Source: Haplosporangium gracile (taxonomy: Eukaryota; Mortierellomycota; Mortierellomycetes; Mortierellales; Mortierellaceae). Taken from it: DNA of 55,317 nt. The stretch lies in the NCBI GenBank assembly GCA_015499985.1, contig JAAAUF010000174.1, positions 1 through 55,317 on the forward strand. The letters are read 5' to 3'. Each line of letters opens with the position of its first letter. Within the stretch, counting starts at the first letter, position 1. Both the position numbers and the translations under genes were made by a program. This document shows positions 47,202 to 55,317 of this stretch, one piece after another. The notes below the pieces were generated by a model. It searched no databases, had not been told where the DNA came from, and saw only the letters and a list, made by a program, of their open reading frames with translations.

Positions 47202-47769
47202 GGTGCTTGCGCTTCTTGCGAGGGGCGATGACATGGTAGAAAATCCTAGCAGGGCCTTAACGGAATGGTGGCAATAGAAGCGGGGGTGGTGATGAGAGGG
47301 CAGTAGCAACACAAAAAGAAACAAAGGCGTCCCTCTGGAGAGGGGAGAGTGTTCAACATTTCACTTTAAGCAGGTCCGTGACTATTCTTTTGTTCGTTTC
47401 ACCTTGCAAAGGGTGAGCGTTTGAAAAAAAAAAAATCCATTTGTGTGTTTCTTGATTCGCACAGCGTGCATTCTTCCTTTTCCTCCTCCTTTTTGGTTGA
47501 CGACGACAAAAAGACAAAAAACTGATAGGATGGAGAATCTGCTTTCTTGGATAGGAACTAAAAAATGCACATAGTAGATTGCGCTGGTTGGATACAATCA
47601 CCCCCATCCCTAGCGTGTTTTTAGGATGACTCTCTCCACTGCCACTGTGAACGAATAGACCAAGCCAACCGAGGCAACCAAGAGTGAGAGAATAGAAAGG
47701 AACACTTTTATTAATCTAAAATAGCTGTCGGTCTTATGTGAAAGTGTGCGAGCGCATGATTCGTGTGAT
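47202..47769. other. 568-base spacer between two minus-strand genes
   Basis: The spacer lies between the SGF11-like start and the TUG-like stop. It contains a poly-A run near 47425 and mixed sequence. No gene or RNA structure is recognised. Confidence 0.55.
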
Positions 47770-49887
47770 CTACGGCGTCAACGTTCCGGCCTGCTGTTCC
47801 TTGGCAATCTCCTGTGCAATGAGGGTCTGGTAATCCAATGTATTCTCACCACGCTCCTCGGCCTCCTTCAGCATCCGGCTGACACGAAGTGCGATTTGGC
47901 GAATAATGTCATCCTGCTGGTCCTTCTTGCCGAGTGAACTTCCATGCATGCTTCGAAGAAACCGATCCTTATCAGATGGGCTATCCGAGTTCTTGGAGAG
48001 ACATCTCACTCGATCCGTCAACGCCTCCTGGGTCTGCTGTTCCAAACGCTGACGAATCTCTTGATTGGCCTCAATCATCGCTGCGCTGATATCCTGAGTT
48101 GGCGTCTGGCGGTTCGGTTCGCCATCAGACCCATTGCCTCCATTACCACTGCTGGGGAGATGACCGTCGCGACAAATTGGTGCCACAACGCCGGCGCGGG
48201 GTGATAAACTGGAAACAGGCATTGCGTATGGAGTTGGGAAAGGAACGTTTCCGCTGAGAGGTTTGTCGTTGTTAGGTTGAGCGATTGGAGCTGGAAAATA
48301 GAAAGAGGGGGCTGTTGGAGGTATGGACGTGTTGTAGTTGGAGGAGAGTGTGGTGAAGATTGCACTCGTACTTGACTGATTTGTCGAAGGTGAAGAAGAT
48401 TGTGAAGTAACGATGCCAAAGCCCCAAATACCAGAACTCTCGTTGGTGTTGACGTCGTCGTCGTCGTAATCGGCCATGAAATGGTTAGATCCTGTGTTCA
48501 GATGGGGCATTGACACTCGAACGACTCCTGTTCCTGATTCTGATACTGCAGCTGTACTTGACTCCAAACTGTGGTGGAAGGGGTCATACTAATGAATTTT
48601 GTTGTTCATGCAAACATACATAAAAAATGTGGTTTGGGGCATGTCATTTTTCTATGCGTGATTAGTGCAACAGTAGTATCTGGAGGAATGGCGCATTTGG
48701 CGTTTTTTTTGTTCTTTTGGTGTTGAAAACGAGGGAAATCATCGCAAAGGAAAGTGTAAGATGAGAGAGAGAGAAAGAATAGGTGTTGAAGTGTGGTGTT
48801 TTTGTTTTTGTTTACCTTTGGCGAAGTAAGTTCAGATTTTGCGAGACGACGGCGAAGCGCAAAAATGTTGTTGGAGGTGGAAGGTAAGAATGTGATGGTG
48901 CGCTTTGCGGATTTGTGATATCTAAAATATGAGGTGGCAATCCAGCCATTATATATATTAGCGAACTGAGATAAAGAGAAATGGGAGACAGCAGAAAGAG
49001 ACAGACCGAGAGACATAGAGATAGAGATATGGATAGAGGCGCGGATAGACAGAGAGATAATGGCAGAGCTGCAAAGGAGAGTTTGTCCTTTTGGATTCAT
49101 GAATTAATCTCTTGTATCGGTGAATTTACCCTTTAGTTGTGTGCTCAAGGACAAGCAATGCTTCCCAGAGAAAGGTGGAAGCTGCAAGTAAAATGGCTTC
49201 TTTGGACTTGGCTCCCAATTGCGCTGCGATGCTGAAGCAGGATGAAGCTGTTTGTTGAGAAATGTATCGATGAGGTAAGGTGAACAGAGAACAAAGAAAG
49301 AAAAAGAACCGGGGAGGGGAACATTAGTATTGAACGGAGAGAGCCAACAAAGAAATAAAAAAAGGAGCAGATCCTTGACTAAATACGAGTAAAAAGGTAT
49401 CTGGATTCCTTACTGAAGGGGGCGCCCCTGAGAGCCTTGACGAGGATAAGTCGTGATCCAGAGATGATCCCAGCTCTGTGGATTGTCAAGGAGGGATTGA
49501 GGTCATAGTCTCCTTTCCTTTTGCGTTGTTGGCAATAAGTGGGCGTGATCAAATAGAGACAAACAAAAAATGGGAGAGAGAGGATGCAAAGGAGTGAGCA
49601 GGCAGGAACTACAGCCGAAAAAAAGTCCGTCCCTCGATAAATTTCGTTATTCGTATCTGCTCGCGTAAGTGGTCGCTGTTGGCTGGAAGACTTAGGATGA
49701 AACGAACAAGTTCTTTTGGATCGAACAGAGAGAGAGAAGATGTCACTCACCTGAGGGTATAGCTCTCTGGATGATGATCATTGCGTCTCTTGCAGACAGT
49801 GTAGACGACTTGCTGTAAAAGCATGTTCGGCATGGTCTGGATACAGTGTTTTTTGCCCCCTCCAACGTACACGATGACATAGGACAT
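47770..49887 (-). CDS. TUG/Ubx4-like protein lacking a visible UBX domain
   Basis: Exons 49751-49887, 49414-49517, 49130-49247, 48816-48965 and 47770-48568 give 435 residues. The first ubiquitin-like region (MSYVIVYVGGGKKHCIQTMP ... YTLRKGDYDLNPSLTIHRAG) and the second (FSIAAQLG ... STFLWEALLVLE, then YLPPPTTFLRFAVVSQNLN ... GTGVVRVSM) follow the TUG/ASPSCR1 order. TUG and yeast Ubx4 bind the AAA ATPase p97/Cdc48 through a C-terminal UBX domain. Here the C-terminus is Ser/Asn rich followed by a helical, charged stretch (IIRQIALRVSRMLKEAEERG) and ends with no UBX fold that I can see. The acceptor at 48966 was chosen over one at 48922 because only it carries the frame into the matching block. 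Family assignment rests on moderate similarity. Confidence 0.68.
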
Positions 49888-51214
49888 CGTAGTTGGTTTC
49901 AGTGGTTGTAAGTAGTAAATGGTAGAGGCTATCGTTGATTGGATGGAGGGCGTGTGTGTGCGTGTGTGAGACTATGGGCGAAGTCAATGTTGATTGTTTT
50001 TGCGAAATGTGTATTTGTGTATGTAGATGGTTGGCGTTGTTGTGAGTGGAGGGTGTAGATGCTGGTATGCCAAATGGTGCTGATGGGTGGGTTGAGGGTA
50101 TTAATGTGTGTGTATGTGTATGTGGTCGTGCTGTATGCAGCTGTTTGTGGTTGTCAATGTTGTTTGGTTGAGTGTTTGTCTCTTGTTTTGTTTGATTGAG
50201 GTTGGAAGACCGAGGATATGAATGATGAGCCATTGCAAAAAATAATAATATGGGCCGGACTTGAGCTCTTTTATAGATCTGGGGGCCATGGTGAAAAAGG
50301 AGGATGAAAACGAACAAGATGATATCCAAGGGTTGCCAGAGTTGCCAGAGGAAAGGGATGGAGAGAAACGAGGAGGGGGTACAAGAGAGGAAGGAACGAG
50401 TGTGTTTAGTCCAATGAAGAGAGACGGTGGGGAAATGAACGTTCTGGTCATACACTTTCAAGGAGCAAAAAACAAAACAAAGAGAAAGACCGAACAAACT
50501 GCGTTCACTTAGGCGAATGGATTGCATAGCCTAATCGCGATGCAAAAAAACTGAGGGGGGCACATAGTACTGACTGAAGGAAATGACCCTTTGTTTGCAC
50601 GATAAACAAAGAAAATAAAATAAGAAAAGGATCGCATCGCAACAGATGGATATGCTCTCTCTCTCTGTTTCTCTTTGTCCCTTACTCTCTCTCCATCGGT
50701 CTGCCTGTGCATTTGTTTGCCTGCTTGTGAGTCCCTTTTTTTATTTTTTACCTTTTACTTTGTTTTCTTTTGCCAGCTTGCAAGTGGTATGCAGTAACGA
50801 ATCGATTGCTCTCATTCTCTCTCTAATTGACCAAATTGTGTGTCCTGTCCTGTCAGGGAGTCGCGCTGTTCCTTGTTCCTGACCCTTCCTCCTCTTCCTT
50901 GCATCGTACTTGCACCCTGAACTTTGTTCTCTCTCTCATTGCAGCCGTAAGCGATCAGCTCAAACGAGTCTCGCCCTCCCCCTCTTTCGGATCCAGATCC
51001 ACGGAGACAACAACAACAGCAACAACCAGCACCCTTCCTCGTTGCATCACGCACTCACGCACTCACGCACTCACATATTCACACCCCCCTTCTTACTCAT
51101 TCCAAAACGACTTGTTCCGGCCACCCTAATTCTCCGACGACAAATCCTCACCACGCTCACTCGCACAACACACACACATACACATACACCACACACAACC
51201 ACCCAATTCCCCCC
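49888..51214. other. 1.3-kb divergent intergenic region
   Basis: This region lies between the TUG-like gene (leftward) and the reductase gene (rightward). The left part carries TG-rich runs at about 49950-50130, which would be CA-rich leader on the minus strand. The right part is C/A rich, including four ACTCACGC-like units at about 51050-51075. No gene is supported. Confidence 0.5.
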
Positions 51215-53631
51215 ATGCTCTCATCCTTCAGACGCACATACTCGACTGCAGTCTACGAGGCAAGTGGTTACGGTCAACTAGTCCTGTCACTCTCACTATT
51301 ACTACTACTCCTACTACTCGTTATATGCATGAACCTTGCAAGTCCATGCCATTGCAACAGACCAAGTGCCTCTGCATATTGCTTCTCTAAGCAAACAGCA
51401 GCAGTATCAACAGAGCGAGAGATCCTCGACGGTTGCCGATCAACATTTACAGCTGAAGTAACCACCTCCTTTCATTTTTATTTTTTCTATAATGATCATG
51501 TCGAATTTCGCTAATTGTCACCAGGCCCAGCCTTTGACCAACACCTTGACATTGATCCCAGGCGGAACGCGAGGGATTGGTCTCGCGACTGCGAAACTTT
51601 TTGCACGCCATGGTTCACGCATCGTCGTCCTGGGACGTGACCAAGAACGCATCAAGCACGTTCTCGAAAAAGAGCTTGCTCCGATTCATGGAAACAGTTC
51701 GTCCGTGGAGCATTTGGGCTTTCAGTGCGACGTATCCAATCAAGAGGACATTGAGCGGACCATCAAGGTATGTTGTGTGTATTGTTTTCTCTCTTTGTTT
51801 CTTTCTCCAATAGCAGCTGTACTGAGCATGTGAGCACCCTGCTTACGGCATTGCTATTACAAAAAAAAAAACGCGAGATGACACCTGCCACACCGACTTG
51901 AACCCTTTTTGGTCACTGAATCGTAAGCCGGTGGGAAGGGAAGGATACAAAACCGAGGGGTGCATAGAGAGACAGAGGATCAAAAAAGGGTGGGAGGGCA
52001 CTAGGAGGTGCTGCAAGATGAAGGGCCTTGCTTGGACATGTGCGTTCGTAGAAGGGCATTGAGCAGTTTACTGAATAAAAAAAACAAAAAAACAAGGCGA
52101 TTGAACAATTGTCCTGTTATTAAGGATTACCTGTACTCATTTAATTTGATCCGCTCTGCTGGGAATTTTTACTTTCTTTTAGGGCTTGAGCAAGGTCGCC
52201 CCTGTGGACTATCTGGTCAACTCGGCGGGAATTGCTCGGGACTCTCTGCTTATCGCGCATGCCTCACAGGATATCGAAAACGTGATCTCAACCAACCTCA
52301 TGGGTACGATCTGGCTCAACAAGGCCGTCGCCAAAGGAATGATGCGCCGTAAAAGGGGTAAAGGTCCTTGTCTCTTTCTCTCTCCTCCTTGAAAGTCCAT
52401 GGATTTCACACAAATTTTGCATGCACATACATCTCTTCACTCTCCTTATCACACCTCCCTAGATAGCCACATTTGCCGTTTTGTTAGATTCAATCCAAAA
52501 GTGCAAACCTTTTTTGCGATTGTTTTTAATGTAGCAACTAATGATCTGTTGGACATTTTTATTTATTTCTTTTGTCTATCCTCTCTTTGGATCCCTGTAT
52601 GGGGATCATTAGGAGCCATCATCAACATCTCGAGTGTCGTTGGCCTGCAAGGGAACATTGGCCAATCTGTGTACAGCGCATCCAAGTCAGCCATTATTGG
52701 TACGTAGGAAACAAAATGGCGAAAATGTCAAATTATTTTCGGGTAAAAGGGTGGGTGGAGAAACGATTTGGAGAAAGTATGGCCGTATATGAATCTTTCG
52801 TGGCATGGGAGAGGGACGAATAGGAAGAGTAAAAGAAAGAGAGGAACATATCTCACTGTCTTCCTCCTCCTTTATTCTAGTTCACAGACATAGTTTAACT
52901 TACTCTTCTCTCCTCTCCCTCCTTTCTTTCAATCTTTGGACCTCCTTTTTTTCTTTGTATGTTTGTTGTTTGTTTGTTTGTTTGTTTGTTTGTCTGATTT
53001 ATCCGCCTATTTAACTTTTGTTTGATTTTGTTTGTAGGATTCTCAAAATCTCTCTCCAAGGAGCTGGGTTCAAGGAACATTACTGTGAACGTTATTGCTC
53101 CTGGCTATATCGACACCGACATGACATCAAGTAAGTGTGCCCCTCTGAACTGCTCACATTCACCAATTAGGCAACAAAGAAGTTTTGGACCAAACGTCCT
53201 TTGTGTTTTTGTGTGTGTTGTAATTAGTGTTATAGATCGTCTCTTCTATTCCTTGAACTTGAACGTACTCTTTCTCATTCTGTATTATCCCTGTGCATTA
53301 CTCCAACTTTTTCTTTTTCTCATTCGCTCTCTTTCTCTCTCATTCACCCGTATTTAAATTGCTGATGCAACCATAAAGCCATACCAGATGAACGCAAGAA
53401 GACTATTGTTGCAAGGACATCCCTTGGTCGTCTAGGTCAAGCAGACGATGTCGCCGAAGCCGCTCTCTTCCTGGCTCAAGCAAAGTTTATCACAGGACAA
53501 GTAAGTTTTCCTCTTCTCGCATCAGCATTTTGCTAGGATTGAACCATGGGTTTATAGAATATGTTAAGTTGACGCGACGTCTACTCTTTTTTTGCTAGGT
53601 TTTGGTCGTCGACGGTGGTCTGTCCCTTTGA
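51215..53631 (+). CDS. OAR1: 3-oxoacyl-[acyl-carrier-protein] reductase, mitochondrial type (CBR4/OAR1, SDR family)
   Basis: This short-chain dehydrogenase likely reduces 3-oxoacyl-ACP with NADPH in mitochondrial fatty acid synthesis. Secure exons are 51525-51767, 52183-52357, 52613-52699, 53038-53130, 53379-53500 and 53599-53631. Visible motifs are the cofactor loop GGTRGIGLA, the NSAG motif, the Ser of NISSVVG, the catalytic YSASK and the ending VLVVDGGLSL. GNIGQSVYSASK and the C-terminus are closest to CBR4. The 5' end is uncertain. The first ATG at 51215 gives a presequence-like MLSSFRRTYSTAVYE. Its exon could end at 51457 (331 residues, with a poly-Leu stretch) or at 51266 joining 51562 (255 residues). 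An ATG at 51492 or 51498 would give a normal 245-261-residue enzyme without a presequence. Confidence 0.88.
52967..52994 (+). repeat. TTTG tetranucleotide repeat in an intron
   Basis: About six or seven TTTG units lie inside the reductase intron ending at 53037. It is a simple sequence with no evident function. Confidence 0.85.
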
Positions 53632-54514
53632 TATCTCTCCGATGAACGAATCTAACTATTCAGGTTTGGAGCGTGCAAATAAACCATCATCATTTCGTCT
53701 CTTCGCCGTGATCGCCAACTGTAAGACACCTTTAATTTCTCTGTTGACATTTGTCCGTCGCCTTGACCATAATCTATTCTTTCCGAAAGGCATAAAAGGG
53801 ATATCAATCTACACGGTCTTTTTAAATGGACGAACCACAGGGGAAAAGGTGTCATCCAACGAACTCAAAAGGATCAGCCAGGCGTCTGAGCATGTACCAT
53901 TGACCATGACTATCACCCATGCTGGGCAAGACTTCTGGAAACAAAAATGCCTTCGACTTTATTCAGCAGCATGTTTTCGAAGACATGAAACCCCGCATTG
54001 TTTTTTTTCTATATTGAATTCGGTCTAGCCCTTGAAAAGTAAGAACTGTTTCTGTCAGGAAGTAGATGGATTTCACTTTACCCTGAAGAAGGAAATCTAT
54101 ACCTTTCTTGATGTTGATTGTTAATCTCTCACCCCTGCAGTGAGTGCAGTCCCGAAAAAGTAATTTTCCCTATTACTGTCCACTTGGACACGTTCTGATA
54201 ACATGTGTAACAAACGACAAGATCCCTTTTTCTGGGGTCTTGGTCCATCTCTTTTCTCTTTTTAGCGACAAAGGAAGCTCTCGACCTCAATTTTCAACAG
54301 GACAAAAGTCCGGAGTCCCAGCGCCATTTCGTTCAGAGATGTGCGCCGGCTAAATTGCAACGGACCAGACCCTCTTGTTGTTCGTCTGTCTCCATTCCTT
54401 CTCGAATATCTTTCCTCTGTACCTTTTTTTCTTTTTTTCTTTTTTGATTTTCTTCCTCACTTCGTCAACTCTTCTCCTTCTCCCCATCCCTCAACGCAGT
54501 TTTTTTTTCTGACC
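53632..54514. other. 883-base spacer
   Basis: The stretch follows the reductase stop and precedes the secreted-protein start. A C/T-rich leader with poly-T runs lies at about 54420-54512. The open frame at 53615-54028 overlaps the reductase end out of frame and matches nothing. No gene is seen. Confidence 0.5.
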
Positions 54515-55317
54515 ATGGCTGTTCAGAACAAGTCGGCAAGTCGCCTGTCCAACAAGACAATTGCTGTCATTTTATTCCTGGCCCCTTTCCTGGTTCTCCC
54601 AACTTACGGACAGCAAGACTCGACTTGTGCCACGACCTATGACCCCACCAAGGACTACTTTCCAGACAAGTCTGAAGGTAACCCCACACGTACCACTCTC
54701 ATCCTCCGACAAGATGCAATAATGCAAACCAAAGCATTTTTCACCAACTAACCTACCGCCTCATCTCTCTTTCAACCATACAACTAGTCGACGGTGGCGC
54801 ATTGTTCAGCATCACCTACAACCTAAACTACAAAATCGTCAAAAACACATCCCTTAACACAACCTACGTCCTCACTCAATGCGGGACCCCAACCCCAAAC
54901 GCAACCATTATCCCCCGAACTAACACCACCATTTTCGTCCAAATTCCCGTCACCAACCTCGCCTCCCTCGCCACCACCGCCGTCTCTTATATCGAGATGC
55001 TTGGTAGCCAGGCCGCCATCAAGGCGGTTGACACCGAAGGACTTGTTTCTTCCCCATGTGTACAGGCTGGATTGGAGAAGGGGACGATTGTTGGTTTGGA
55101 GGATACGAATAGTACACTGAGGGTTGAGCAGATGAAGAAGGTGGATGTTGTTTTCACTTCATATGGTGTTGACCCGGGAACAGAGAACAAGACGGTTATT
55201 ACTTCTGAGGTCGAGGACCCGAGTCCCCTAAACGTATGTTGTTTGTTTGACTGGGGGTTTTTTTTCTTAATTGTTCATTTCTATCCATCTTTTTTTTTTT
55301 TTTTTTTTGTTTTTGAA
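54515..55317 (+). CDS. secreted periplasmic-binding-protein-like protein (partial, runs off the right edge)
   Basis: Exons 54515-54677 and 54788-55233 give 203 residues before a GTATGT donor. The remainder lies beyond the window. A clear signal peptide (hydrophobic IAVILFLAPFLVLPTYG, probable cut before QQDSTC) and several N-glycosylation sites (NTS, NTT, NAT, NST) indicate export. The sequence CATTYDPTKDYFPDK, then FSITYNLNYKIVKN, TYVLTQCGTP and VDVVFTSYG resembles fungal secreted proteins with the fold of bacterial ABC-transporter metal or siderophore binding proteins. Their role in fungi is not established; binding a ligand at the cell surface is inference. The closing part of the fold is not visible here. 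Confidence 0.62.

Noticed and set aside
48816..48921. Alternative acceptor at 48922 reading YHKSAKRTITFLP in the TUG-like gene
   Set aside because: That frame does not continue in phase into the last exon, while the longer exon from 48965 does and matches the family block.
1..55317. CRISPR array, insertion sequence, phage or bacterial-type operon
   Set aside because: No regularly spaced repeats, transposase-like frames, terminal inverted repeats or tightly packed co-directional genes were seen; all genes are intron-bearing eukaryotic genes.

Overview
The window reads as nuclear DNA of a filamentous fungus, most likely an early-diverging lineage of the Mortierella type. This placement is inferred from gene content and style, not from a database search. 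Genes carry many short GT-AG introns of roughly 60-100 nt. Coding exons prefer C or G at third positions. Many proteins have long Gln/Ser/Asn-rich disordered parts, and start codons often follow pyrimidine-rich leaders. Both strands carry genes, with no operons, no CRISPR array and no recognisable transposon.

Layout, left to right. (1) 690-5848 (-): largest subunit of RNA polymerase III. (2) 6112-8628 (-): unrecognised disordered protein. (3) 8978-11879 (-): MUS81 endonuclease. (4) 12056-12150 (-): intron-containing tRNA-Ile(UAU). (5) 12359-15082 (-): FAM72 domain at the end of a long disordered protein. (6) 17294-22095 (+): LIM/RhoGAP protein of the Lrg1 type. (7) 22282-23002 (-): small DUF423/TMEM256 membrane protein. 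(8) 23394-24918 (-): vitamin B6 synthase PDX1/SNZ. (9) 26970-30556 (+): RCC2-like propeller with a C-terminal PHD finger. (10) 30751-32684 (-): AAMP/Sqt1 WD40 protein. (11) 33186-37403 (-): about 1300-residue disordered protein of unknown function. (12) 39647-43579 (+): NOL8-like nucleolar RRM protein. (13) 43790-47201 (-): SGF11/ATXN7L3-like SAGA protein. (14) 47770-49887 (-): TUG/Ubx4-like protein without a visible UBX domain. (15) 51215-53631 (+): mitochondrial-type 3-oxoacyl-ACP reductase (CBR4/OAR1). (16) 54515 to the right edge (+): secreted periplasmic-binding-protein-like protein, cut by the window.

This is an ordinary housekeeping neighbourhood: transcription, DNA repair, ribosome biogenesis, chromatin, cell-wall Rho signalling and cofactor synthesis. 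The genes do not form one pathway. Exon models were built by hand from splice signals, and most were checked by reading-frame continuity across every junction; weak junctions are stated in each entry. The least expected things are architectural: an RCC2 propeller joined to a PHD finger, a FAM72 domain behind about 650 disordered residues, a TUG-like protein ending without UBX, an SGF11-like protein with an extra cysteine pair, one GC-AG intron, and several stop-free introns whose retention would keep the frame.
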